A stretch of 64,000 bases of DNA from GCA-002726655 sp046582185. GTDB taxonomy: Bacteria > Pseudomonadota > Gammaproteobacteria > Pseudomonadales > Azotimanducaceae. The notes beneath the pieces are model-generated. The model worked only from the letters and a program-made list of their open reading frames with translations. It did no database searches and was not told the DNA's origin. The stretch spans positions 90,422-154,421 of the forward strand of contig JAYGEX010000028.1 of assembly GCA_046582185.1 (NCBI GenBank), in the 5' to 3' direction. The position numbers and the translations under genes were made by a program. Of the stretch, positions 17,166-25,874 are shown piece after piece (the stretch's first letter is position 1; each line of letters opens with the position of its first letter).

Positions 17166-19224
17166 TAATCTCCTCATCGAAATAGGCACGGAGGAACTTC
17201 CACCAAAATCGGTCAAAGAACTCATGCTCAGCATGGAGTCGAATCTGCTCGACGGACTCGGCAGTGCAGGCTTCTCATTTACCGGTTCCAGGCATTACGC
17301 AACGCCAAGAAGGCTCGCAGTGATAATTGAAGATCTCAGCGATAAACAGAAAGACCGTGAGATAGAGAAGAGAGGCCCAGCTCTCAAGGCTGCCTTTGAT
17401 GAAGATGGAGTGCCCACAAAGGCCCTCCTGGGCTTCGCCAGATCCTGCGGCGTAGACGACCCAACGACGCTGGATACGCTCAAAACTGACAAAGGGGAGT
17501 GGATCGTTTTTCGCGGTGTAGAGACTGGCCAACAACTCAGCGATGAAATCGAAGGCATATTATCTGCGGCGCTCAACAAACTACCCATCGATCGAAAAAT
17601 GCGTTGGGGAAGCAGCCGACTGGAATTCGTTCGGCCAATCCATTGGCTGGTATTGATTTATGGTCGCAAGGTATTACCGGCAATTATCATGGGCAAGGCA
17701 AGCGGGCGAATATCAAGAGGCCATCGCTTTATGTGGGAGGGCAACATTGAGTTCAGCCATGCAGATGAGTATCAAGAGAAGCTTCGATCCGCGTCGGTTA
17801 TTACAAGCTTTGAAGAACGCCAGGAAATTATATTGCAACAGCTTCAACGGGAAGCGAAAAAGCTAAACGGCAGGCTGGCCCTTGACGAGCAGCTCCTGGA
17901 AGAAGTGACAGCTCTGGTGGAATGGCCGTGCGCCCTTGCCGGTAGCTTCGATGAGTCGTTTCTGGAAATACCGGAAGAAGCATTAATTTCTGCCATGAAG
18001 GAACACCAGCGATATTTCCATCTAACTAACGATAATAATATGTTACTGCCTTATTTCATCACCGTGTCCAATATTGAAAGCAAGGACCCCGCCGCCGTCA
18101 TTAGCGGCAACGAGCGGGTCATCCGGCCACGCCTGTCTGATGCTTCCTTTTTCTACAAAAAAGACGCCGCGACAACAATGGAAGAAAAGTTGCAACGCCT
18201 TGGCAAGGTTGTATTTCAGTCTGAGTTGGGGACCTTTCTATCAAAAGCATCGAGAATATCAACCCTTGCAGCTTACATCGCAACCCGGGTTGATGCCGAC
18301 GAATCTGCATGCCTCCGAGCCGGCATGCTCTGCAAGGCTGACCTTATTTCGGATATGGTTGGTGAGTTTCCTGATCTACAAGGAATCATGGGCTCATACT
18401 ACTCACAGCAAGATGGCGATTCTCAGGCGATCAGCGATGCCATTAGAGATCACTATCTACCCACTTATTCCGGGGGAAAATTACCATCATCAATAGAAGG
18501 AAGTTGCGTCGCTCTTGCTGACAAAATTGATACCCTGGTTGGCTTATTCGCCATAGGCCAGCCACCATCCGGATCAAGAGATCCATTTGCGCTGAGACGT
18601 CAAACACTTGGCATCATTAGAATTTGCATCGAGAACAAGTTGTCCTTTTCACTGGATGACTGTCTTGCCAAGGCCCTTGATCAATATGAATTGCCCGAGC
18701 CCAGGGACAAAGTCATGCCGTATATTCTTGACAGGCTAGCTACTTGGTACAGCGAAAAGGATATCCAACAGGATGTTGTTAATGCTGTCCGCCACAGTCA
18801 CTTGGGAATTTCAAACTTACTGGAAGCCGACCACAGGATTAAGTCGATGCAGGCGTTTCGACATCATGAGCAAGCACCAAGGCTTGCGGCTGCAAACAAG
18901 CGCGTTACTAACATATTGAAGAAGGTTGGCGATTTGGAATCCAGCATACCCGACGCGAAGATTTTCAAAGAACAGATCGAGCACGAACTCTATCAACAGA
19001 TGACGGAAGTCAAAGACAAGTTTGCGTCAACAATACTTACCTACGAAGACAAACTACTCCGCCTTGCAGAACTGCAGCCATTTGTAGATCGTTACTTTGA
19101 TGATGTTATGGTGATGTCAGATGATGCGGCCTTAAAGAACAATCGTCTAGCTCTGCTCTCAGAGTTGAAATTGATCTTTCTCGAGGTCGCCAACTTCTCA
19201 CTGTTAGATAATGCGGCTGGCTAA
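17155..19224 (+). CDS. glyS: Glycine--tRNA ligase beta subunit
   Basis: This subunit binds tRNA(Gly) and is needed for aminoacylation with the alpha subunit. The ATG at 17155 has a strong GGAGGAG site lying inside the end of glyQ, and it gives 689 aa starting MPSNNLLIEIGTEELPPK. The C-terminal part contains the HD-like and anticodon-binding (DALR-type) regions. Translation is coupled to glyQ by the 11-base overlap. gmhB follows 2 bases after the stop. Confidence 0.97.
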   Translation: MPSNNLLIEIGTEELPPKSVKELMLSMESNLLDGLGSAGFSFTGSRHYATPRRLAVIIEDLSDKQKDREIEKRGPALKAAFDEDGVPTKALLGFARSCGVDDPTTLDTLKTDKGEWIVFRGVETGQQLSDEIEGILSAALNKLPIDRKMRWGSSRLEFVRPIHWLVLIYGRKVLPAIIMGKASGRISRGHRFMWEGNIEFSHADEYQEKLRSASVITSFEERQEIILQQLQREAKKLNGRLALDEQLLEEVTALVEWPCALAGSFDESFLEIPEEALISAMKEHQRYFHLTNDNNMLLPYFITVSNIESKDPAAVISGNERVIRPRLSDASFFYKKDAATTMEEKLQRLGKVVFQSELGTFLSKASRISTLAAYIATRVDADESACLRAGMLCKADLISDMVGEFPDLQGIMGSYYSQQDGDSQAISDAIRDHYLPTYSGGKLPSSIEGSCVALADKIDTLVGLFAIGQPPSGSRDPFALRRQTLGIIRICIENKLSFSLDDCLAKALDQYELPEPRDKVMPYILDRLATWYSEKDIQQDVVNAVRHSHLGISNLLEADHRIKSMQAFRHHEQAPRLAAANKRVTNILKKVGDLESSIPDAKIFKEQIEHELYQQMTEVKDKFASTILTYEDKLLRLAELQPFVDRYFDDVMVMSDDAALKNNRLALLSELKLIFLEVANFSLLDNAAG

Positions 19225-19226
19225 CA

Positions 19227-19772
19227 ATGGCGGACAAGCATAATCACATTGTCATTCTTGATCGCGATGGCGTCATCAATGAGGACTCTCCAGCTTACAT
19301 CAAACATCCAGATGAATGGCACCCGGTCGAGGGTAGTCTCGAAGCGATAGCATTAATGCATGCCCATGGAATTCGTGTCTATATCGCCACCAACCAGGCC
19401 GGCATTGCCAAGGGAAAGCTGAGTGAATCCTTATTGTCTGCGATTCATCATAAGCTGGAGACAGAGGTAGAAATCGCCGGTGGTAAAATAACAGAGATTG
19501 TGTACTGCCCCCATCATCCGGACCTCAACTGCGCATGCCGAAAGCCTGCTCCGGGCATGCTAATTCAAATTCTGGAGAGTACGGGCGTAGATCCGTCTGA
19601 GGTTTATTATGTGGGTGATTCACTCAAGGACATCGAGGCCGCCGAGGCAGCAGGATGCAGGCCGGTATTGGTTTTAACGGGCAACGGCCAGGATTCACTC
19701 AAGCAGCGCCCAAGGCTCAACGCCGTGTACAGTAATCTTCTGGCCTTCGTAAAAGACAAAATATTGGTATAA
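19227..19772 (+). CDS. gmhB: D-glycero-beta-D-manno-heptose 1,7-bisphosphate 7-phosphatase
   Basis: This HAD-family phosphatase acts in ADP-heptose synthesis for the lipopolysaccharide inner core. The protein is 181 aa. The nucleophile motif LDRDGVIN gives D12 and D14. A structural zinc loop with Cys/His residues (CPHHPDLNCACRKPAPG) lies around 92-108, and GDSLKDIEAA forms the last HAD motif. It is the third gene of a glyQ-glyS-gmhB operon and converges on gyrB with a 15-base gap. Confidence 0.95.
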   Translation: MADKHNHIVILDRDGVINEDSPAYIKHPDEWHPVEGSLEAIALMHAHGIRVYIATNQAGIAKGKLSESLLSAIHHKLETEVEIAGGKITEIVYCPHHPDLNCACRKPAPGMLIQILESTGVDPSEVYYVGDSLKDIEAAEAAGCRPVLVLTGNGQDSLKQRPRLNAVYSNLLAFVKDKILV

Positions 19773-19787
19773 TATCAAATGTTTATA

Positions 19788-22211
19788 TCATACATCCAGG
19801 TTCGCAACCGCCAGCGCATTTTCCTCGATAAATTGCCTTCTAGGCTCCACCTGGTCACCCATTAAGGTATTGAAGATCTGATCCGCCGCAATCGCATCTT
19901 CGATATTAACTCGCAACATCGTTCGCGTAGCAGGGTCCATCGTAGTCTCCCACAATTGGGATGGATTCATTTCTCCAAGACCTTTAAATCGTTGCCTGGA
20001 TTGGCCCTTCACAGCTTCTGCCTGTAACCAATTTAGCGCTTCGGCTAAGCTCTGCACGGGTTTTGTTTTCTCACCCTTCTGTACCAGCCCATCCTCAGAG
20101 ACCATATCAAGCATCTTTTCGCCGAAATCAGCGAAATCTTGATAGTCGGCGGAGGCAAAAAAGTCGCGGTTAAGTAGGTACTCTTTTCTTACACCGTGAT
20201 TGATGACAGCTACCTCAGGGTAAAACAAGTGGCGCTCAGGGTCCTCTTTCACTTCAAACAAATATTCGATTCGCTGCTTGTTCTGCTCATGTACACGGGA
20301 TTCAAGCTGTTCGGTCCATTTTTTAACGCTGGCTTCACTTTCTAAATCCTCAAGCGTTAATCTTGGCAGGTAAATAAGTTGTTCAAGCACAATAAACGGG
20401 TACACCCTGTCGAGGCGCTTCATGCCATTCTGGATCTGATAATAGGCCTCTGCAATCTCCCTCAATTCATCGCCGCTAATTGCCGTGCCATTTTCTGACT
20501 TAAAGAGTGATGCACTATCCAGGGCAAGCTCTAATACATAGTCTGTAAGCTCTTTCTCATCCTTGATATATCTTTCCTGCTTGCCCCTCTTTACTTTATA
20601 CAGCGGTGGCTGGGCGATTAGGACGTGTCCACGTTCTATCAGTTCAGGCATGTGGCGGAAGAAAAAAGTAAGTAATAAGGTCTTGATATGTGCACCATCC
20701 ACGTCAGCATCCGTCATAATAATGATCCTGTGATAGCGCAGCTTATCAGCGTTAAACTCCTCACGACCTATGCCACAGCCCAGCGCGGTTATGAGCGTCC
20801 CGACTTCCGCAGATGACAACATTTTGTCGAACCTTGCCTTCTCGACATTCAGAATTTTGCCTTTCAGCGGCAATATAGCCTGATACTTGCGATCCCGGCC
20901 TTGCTTGGCTGACCCACCAGCAGAATCACCCTCCACCAGATAAATTTCCGATTTGGCAGGATCCTTCTCCTGGCAGTCCGCTAGTTTTCCCGGCAGCCCC
21001 GCTATATCCAGGGCACCTTTTCGTCGAGTCATTTCCCTGGCTTTCCTTGCCGCCTCTCTTGCCCGTGACGCGTCAATCATCTTCTGCACAATTGATCTGG
21101 CTTCCTGGGGGTTCTCGAGTAAATGATCAGAGAAGTACTTGCCCATTTCCTGTTCTACTGCGGCCTTTACCTCTGAGGATACTAATTTTTCCTTTGTCTG
21201 GGACGAAAACTTGGGGTCAGGTACTTTGACTGAAATAATCGCGGTTAAGCCTTCTCTCGCATCATCGCCAGTCGTATTGATCTGCGATTTCTTACCCATA
21301 CCTTCTCGTTCTATATAGTTGTTCAAGGTACGGGTAAGCGCCGAGCGGAAACCCTGGAGGTGTGTACCGCCATCCCCTTGGGGAATATTATTGGTATATG
21401 CAAACAGGGTTTCCTGATATGAATCATTCCATTGCATCGCCACCTCTACAGAAATACCATCTTCCTCACGATCAATCTGAAAATAAAATATCTCATTCAG
21501 GGCAGTCTTATTGGTATTCAAATACTCAATAAATGACTGTAAACCCCCGCTATACTTGAACTGTTCAGACTTTCCAGTTCGTTCATCCCGTAGTTCAATG
21601 GCTACGCCTTTGTTCAGGAAAGCTAGTTCTCTTAGGCGTTTCGCCAAAATATCATAATGAAATTTGATATTAGTAAACGTTTCACCGGAAGGCTTGAATC
21701 GACATTTGGTACCTGTCTGTGTGGTCTCGCCAACAACACTAATTGGCGCCTCTGGTACGCCATCATGATATATCTGCTCCCAGACTTTTCCTTCGCGGTA
21801 AATTGTCAGCTTGAGCTCGGAAGACAGAGCGTTGACCACAGACACACCAACGCCATGGAGGCCACCAGAAACCTTATAGTTACTGTCGTCGAATTTTCCA
21901 CCAGCATGAAGTACCGTCATGATGACTTCCGCTGCGGAGACCCCTTCTTCTTCATGTATATCTGTAGGAATTCCACGGCCATCATCTGAAACTGTGACCG
22001 ACTCATCCGGATGTATAATCACTTCAATAGTGGAACAATACCCTTCAAGAGCCTCATCTACCGAGTTATCCACCAGTTCCTGGACCATATGGTGTAAACC
22101 AGTACCGTCATCAGTGTCTCCAATATACATTCCGGGTCTTTTACGGACCGCGTCCAAACCTTTAAGCACCTTAATGCTACTTGAGTCATACGTCTTGTTA
22201 TTGTCCGACAT
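19788..22211 (-). CDS. gyrB: DNA gyrase subunit B
   Basis: GyrB is the ATPase subunit of DNA gyrase, which introduces negative supercoils. The protein is 807 aa, the long gammaproteobacterial form with an insert in the TOPRIM region. The GHKL ATPase motifs DDGRGIP and GGLHGVGVSVVNALS are present, as are EGDSAGGSAKQGRDR and the TOPRIM DADVDGAH. The C-terminal segment RFKGLGEMNPSQLWETTMDP contacts GyrA. The start ATG at 22211 has a GGGAG site. It lies 30 bases downstream of recF. Confidence 0.98.
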   Translation of the reverse strand: MSDNNKTYDSSSIKVLKGLDAVRKRPGMYIGDTDDGTGLHHMVQELVDNSVDEALEGYCSTIEVIIHPDESVTVSDDGRGIPTDIHEEEGVSAAEVIMTVLHAGGKFDDSNYKVSGGLHGVGVSVVNALSSELKLTIYREGKVWEQIYHDGVPEAPISVVGETTQTGTKCRFKPSGETFTNIKFHYDILAKRLRELAFLNKGVAIELRDERTGKSEQFKYSGGLQSFIEYLNTNKTALNEIFYFQIDREEDGISVEVAMQWNDSYQETLFAYTNNIPQGDGGTHLQGFRSALTRTLNNYIEREGMGKKSQINTTGDDAREGLTAIISVKVPDPKFSSQTKEKLVSSEVKAAVEQEMGKYFSDHLLENPQEARSIVQKMIDASRAREAARKAREMTRRKGALDIAGLPGKLADCQEKDPAKSEIYLVEGDSAGGSAKQGRDRKYQAILPLKGKILNVEKARFDKMLSSAEVGTLITALGCGIGREEFNADKLRYHRIIIMTDADVDGAHIKTLLLTFFFRHMPELIERGHVLIAQPPLYKVKRGKQERYIKDEKELTDYVLELALDSASLFKSENGTAISGDELREIAEAYYQIQNGMKRLDRVYPFIVLEQLIYLPRLTLEDLESEASVKKWTEQLESRVHEQNKQRIEYLFEVKEDPERHLFYPEVAVINHGVRKEYLLNRDFFASADYQDFADFGEKMLDMVSEDGLVQKGEKTKPVQSLAEALNWLQAEAVKGQSRQRFKGLGEMNPSQLWETTMDPATRTMLRVNIEDAIAADQIFNTLMGDQVEPRRQFIEENALAVANLDV

Positions 22212-22241
22212 TCATATTCTCCCGATTCTTATGCATCGTCT

Positions 22242-23330
22242 CTAATGGGTCTCGTTTTGGTCAGGCATCAATCGACCATGTTCCACGTGAAACATCTGGG
22301 GATTGCAACCTTCCCATATAGATAGTTGCCGATCCGCTTCTATTCCTGTTGCAATAATTTGTTCACCAGTGGACAACAAAAATTTCGCTATCCTTTTACA
22401 GTGCTGATCATCCAACTCTGATGCCATGTCATCGACTAAATACACAAGATCATTAGACCCCTCAAGAAGGGCTCCCTGCGTCAGCGTCATCGCCCAGCAC
22501 AATACCTTCAATTCACCACGGGAACAGGTGCTTATGGCATCCGCGTTGTTTACCCTTATTCTAACATCTGCGCGCTGAAAACCCTTCTGGGTAAAGCGTC
22601 TTTTTCGATCAATTTCATTATCATTGAGGAAATATTCACTAAGTGAATATTCTGAACCCCAACCACGGTAGTAGTGGCAAGTGACTTCTTTCAGATTAGT
22701 CAGGCGCTCAATACAAATAGCAAATTGTCTTCCATAGGCCTCCATATAATCGCTACGGATACTATCGAGTTGCTGTGAATAATGAACTAGCTCCCTGGTC
22801 CAGGTATCGAGGTCTTCATCTGATCCATTTTGCTTCAGCACTTCATTTCGCTGCTTCAAGCACCGATTCGCCCCTTCCCAGCACTGAGCAAATGATTGTT
22901 CCACGTGAAACAATCCCCAGTTTAAAAACCGACGACGAATTCCCGGGGGGCCTAGCAATAATTCCACCGTGTCCGCACCAAGCACCATCACTGGCAAGAT
23001 ACTTGCCAGATCGGTCGCGCGCTTTACTTCGTCGCCATCAATTTTGATCACTCGTGATCCGGCACGTGTTCGCTGAACGCCAATGAGGTGACGAGTAGAT
23101 CCTTTGTCTAGTTCGCATCGGACAATGCTCTGATCGAGGTCCCTGGAAATAAGGGAATCGATACTGGTTCTTCTAAATGATCGAGCCGAACCAAGAAGGT
23201 GGATGCTCTCCAAAATGCTGGTCTTGCCGCTACCATTTACACCAACAACTAAATTGGTTCCTGGATTCAGCCTCAAACGAAGATTGCTGATATTCCTGAT
23301 TCCGGTAATTTCTAGCCACGTCAGGCCCAT
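22242..23330 (-). CDS. recF: DNA replication and repair protein RecF
   Basis: RecF is an SMC-like ATPase that helps load RecA at single-strand gaps through RecFOR. The protein is 362 aa. Walker A is GVNGSGKTS at 30-38, and Walker B/signature segments (CSRGELKVL, YLVDDMASELDDQH) are in the C-terminal third. Two perfect parS sites are embedded in its reading frame and encode FHVEQ near residue 142 and FHVEH near the C terminus. The upstream gap to dnaN (113 bases) has no obvious promoter. Confidence 0.96.
   Translation of the reverse strand: MGLTWLEITGIRNISNLRLRLNPGTNLVVGVNGSGKTSILESIHLLGSARSFRRTSIDSLISRDLDQSIVRCELDKGSTRHLIGVQRTRAGSRVIKIDGDEVKRATDLASILPVMVLGADTVELLLGPPGIRRRFLNWGLFHVEQSFAQCWEGANRCLKQRNEVLKQNGSDEDLDTWTRELVHYSQQLDSIRSDYMEAYGRQFAICIERLTNLKEVTCHYYRGWGSEYSLSEYFLNDNEIDRKRRFTQKGFQRADVRIRVNNADAISTCSRGELKVLCWAMTLTQGALLEGSNDLVYLVDDMASELDDQHCKRIAKFLLSTGEQIIATGIEADRQLSIWEGCNPQMFHVEHGRLMPDQNETH
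22279..22294 (+). other. parS: parS site 1 (ParB binding site) inside recF
   Basis: TGTTCCACGTGAAACA is an exact match to the canonical ParB-binding sequence described in Bacillus subtilis. It lies within the last codons of recF, about 5 kb from the DnaA-box cluster. The parAB genes are 12 kb away in this window, so the system is complete in cis. Confidence 0.9.
22897..22912 (+). other. parS: parS site 2 (ParB binding site) inside recF
   Basis: This is a second exact TGTTCCACGTGAAACA, 618 bases from the first and also inside the recF coding sequence. Flanking bases extend the palindrome by one (TTG...CAA). Confidence 0.9.
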
Positions 23331-23443
23331 GTCTACTTAACTCTCCGCTCTCACCCGAAAATCCCGGGCAAGGCTCATCGCCCATATCATATTGATAGTA
23401 AAAGGATTTTAAGAGATACGCGAGCATTAGAATGCAATTAACA

Positions 23444-24544
23444 CTACAATTTCATGGGCATGACGACATAGATGGCGTCTTCCCGCTCGGGGTTCTCCAA
23501 CAAGGCACTGCTATTGGAATCATGAACGGTTATCCTCACCCGTTCCCCATCGAGGATATTTAAGACATCCTGCAGATAGCTTACATTAAAGCCTATTTCC
23601 AGTGACTCGCCTTCATAATCGACCGAAACCGTCTCTTCTGCTTCTTCTTGTTCCGGATTATTGGCAGACAATTGGATACTTCCCTTGCTGAAATTCACCC
23701 GTATGCCACGAAATTTCTCGTTGGACAAAATCGCTGTTCGACTCAGAGCCTGCTTAAGTTCCTGCCTGTCTGCATGAATAACCTTGTCGCCATTTTTTGG
23801 TATAACTCGATCATAATCAGGAAATCGACCATCAACCAATTTGCTGGTTAGGGTAAATTCTTTGGAAGAGGCACAAATATGATTAGTACTAAGGGAAATC
23901 TGAACATCCCCTTCAAGCTCGTTTAGTAATCTCTGTAGCTCTATCACCCCCTTTCTCGGGACGATAACCTGCCGCATCTGATCAACGTCCGTTTCAACGT
24001 CCAGATTACCCATGGCCAGGCGATGACCATCTGTCGCCACGGACTTCACATAACCACTGCCAATTTCAAGAAGCATACCGTTTAGAAAATAGCGAACGTC
24101 CTGCTGCGCCATGGCAAAACTTGTACTGTCCAGCAATCGCTTCAAAGCCTTGCTATTAAGCGTCGTCGTCATGTCCACATCGCTGGGATCAACCGAGGGA
24201 AAATCAACTGCTGGCAATGTTGATAGCGTTGAACGAAATCGCCCGGAGTTAATTTCAAGGCGCTGCTCACGTAACTCGAAGTGAATTTCTGCCTTGTCAG
24301 GTAATTCCCGGCAGATATCCATTAACTTTCTTGCGGGCACAGTAATTTGCCCCGGTGTGGCGCCGGAAAGTTTAACCCTGCCTACCAGTTCTACTTCGAG
24401 ATCTGTGCCGGTTAATGACAACTCATGCTCTGTAACCTGCATCAAAACGTTGGCGAGAACTGGCAAGGTCTGCCTCCGCTCAACCACACCTGCAACTTGC
24501 TGTAAGGGTTTGAGCAAATCTTCCCGATTAAGTGACAATTTCAT
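23444..24544 (-). CDS. dnaN: DNA polymerase III beta subunit (sliding clamp), canonical copy
   Basis: This is the ring-shaped processivity clamp of DNA polymerase III. The protein is 366 aa, the same length as E. coli beta. Residues that form the partner-binding cleft in E. coli are kept: TDGHRL (171-176), PDYDRV (242-247), F278, N320, Y323 and the C-terminal MPMKL. The dimer-interface segment AILSNEKF is also intact. It lies between a second, more divergent dnaN and recF. By residue content this is the copy most like the housekeeping clamp, although it is not the one next to dnaA. Confidence 0.96.
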   Translation of the reverse strand: MKLSLNREDLLKPLQQVAGVVERRQTLPVLANVLMQVTEHELSLTGTDLEVELVGRVKLSGATPGQITVPARKLMDICRELPDKAEIHFELREQRLEINSGRFRSTLSTLPAVDFPSVDPSDVDMTTTLNSKALKRLLDSTSFAMAQQDVRYFLNGMLLEIGSGYVKSVATDGHRLAMGNLDVETDVDQMRQVIVPRKGVIELQRLLNELEGDVQISLSTNHICASSKEFTLTSKLVDGRFPDYDRVIPKNGDKVIHADRQELKQALSRTAILSNEKFRGIRVNFSKGSIQLSANNPEQEEAEETVSVDYEGESLEIGFNVSYLQDVLNILDGERVRITVHDSNSSALLENPEREDAIYVVMPMKL

Positions 24545-24610
24545 AAAATTTCCATCACGAATAACATACCATATATGTTAGCAAGTACTTACCCACCCCG
24601 AAAACCTTCT

Positions 24611-24653
24611 GTAACCTGGGCTCTATAAAATAATTTCGGCGAGACCGGGTTAC
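24611..24653 (-). other. Hairpin between the two dnaN genes
   Basis: GTAACCTGG (24611-24619) can pair with CCGGGTTAC (24645-24653) with eight Watson-Crick pairs and one wobble, and CTC/GAG can extend it after a mismatch. It overlaps the stop codon of the upstream dnaN copy. There is no run of T after it on the minus strand, so it is not a standard terminator. It could be a processing or attenuation element. Confidence 0.45.
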
Positions 24654-25756
24654 AAAATCATGGGACTAACAACATAACGCGAGTTTATCTCATCGGGGTC
24701 AACCAATAAACAGGCGCTCTTTGCATCACCGAAGATGATCTGCACTCTATCGCCATCAATGACCGAAAGCGCATCAATGAGGTAATTGACACTAAAGCCA
24801 ATCTCCAAAGGATCACCGCTGTAATCCACAATAACCGACTCTTCGGCAGCTTCTTGCTGCGGATTGTTTGAATGTATCTCCAACTTGCCCGACTCTAATT
24901 GCAAGCGCACATTTCGATACATTTCATTAGACAAGATCGCCGTACGGATCAGCGCCTCCCTCAACTCTCGCCGATCGCCACTAACCAGCTTGCTACCATT
25001 CTCCGGTATGGCCTTACCGTAGTCAGGGTATGTGGCATCAATGAGTTTTGTCGTTAAGACTGCATTATCAAAGATGGCTTGCATGTGGTTATTAGAGAAT
25101 CTCAATTCCACCATGATACCGGCATCGTCAGGCACAAGCTTGAGCAGTTCACTAACCCCTTTTCTTGGAATGATAAATTGCCTGTCCTTATTACCGGAAT
25201 CGATATCTTCAATAAAGCTGATCGCCAGGCGCTGACCATTGGTGGCGACGAATGTAAGCTTGTTATCTACAAGCTCCACCAGCAATCCGTTGAAGAAATA
25301 TCGCACATCCTGCTGCGCCATGGCGAAACTGGTTTTGTGTAGCAAATTATGAAGATTATCGGCGGCTATCTTTATTGTGACGTCTGGCTCAATCATCTGT
25401 ACCTTGGGAAAGTCCTCTGTAGGCAAGGTCGCCAGATGAGACTTGAAACGCCCACTGGCGATATTCAGGTGATTGTCACTGAGTGAAAATTCTACGGCTG
25501 CTTCCTCCGACAGACTGCGACAAATATCGAGCAGCTTTTTTGCGGGTATGGTTGTTTGCCCTGCTTGTTCACACCGAACTTCGCTGGTCCGCGCAGTTAA
25601 TTCCAGCTCCTGATCGGTTCCGGTCAAGGCCAGTTGCCCGTCTTCAACAAGCAGGAGCAAGTTGCCCAGGACTGGTATCGTTTGCTTTCGTTCCACCACG
25701 CTAGCTGCAACCTGCAGCGGCTCCAGCAATTTTGATCTATCAATTGAAAACTTCAT
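24650..25756 (-). CDS. dnaN: DNA polymerase III beta subunit paralogue, divergent binding cleft
   Basis: This is a second full-length beta clamp of 368 aa, roughly half identical by eye to its neighbour. It occupies the usual dnaN position directly after dnaA (118-base gap). The three-domain clamp fold is expected throughout, and the interface segment AILSNE is kept. However, cleft positions differ from E. coli: TNGQRL instead of TDGHRL (172-177), PDYGKA instead of PDYRRV, Y280 for F278, S322 for N320, and the C terminus SPMIL instead of MPMRL. These changes suggest a different set or strength of clamp-binding partners. There is no frameshift, so it is presumably functional. Confidence 0.93.
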   Translation of the reverse strand: MKFSIDRSKLLEPLQVAASVVERKQTIPVLGNLLLLVEDGQLALTGTDQELELTARTSEVRCEQAGQTTIPAKKLLDICRSLSEEAAVEFSLSDNHLNIASGRFKSHLATLPTEDFPKVQMIEPDVTIKIAADNLHNLLHKTSFAMAQQDVRYFFNGLLVELVDNKLTFVATNGQRLAISFIEDIDSGNKDRQFIIPRKGVSELLKLVPDDAGIMVELRFSNNHMQAIFDNAVLTTKLIDATYPDYGKAIPENGSKLVSGDRRELREALIRTAILSNEMYRNVRLQLESGKLEIHSNNPQQEAAEESVIVDYSGDPLEIGFSVNYLIDALSVIDGDRVQIIFGDAKSACLLVDPDEINSRYVVSPMIL

Positions 25757-25874
25757 AAAGGGTTAAAATCCCTGTGAAAATAGGCTATATGCCTGGTCGA
25801 GATAATTGATCGAAATACTTGGTCCCTATAGTACGACCTGTCCTAAATCCATCCCGTGAATCAAGCACCGTTAA

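Noticed and set aside
19773..19787. Possible bidirectional terminator between gmhB and gyrB
   Set aside because: The 15-base gap contains no stem with a T run. Only AT-rich sequence is seen.
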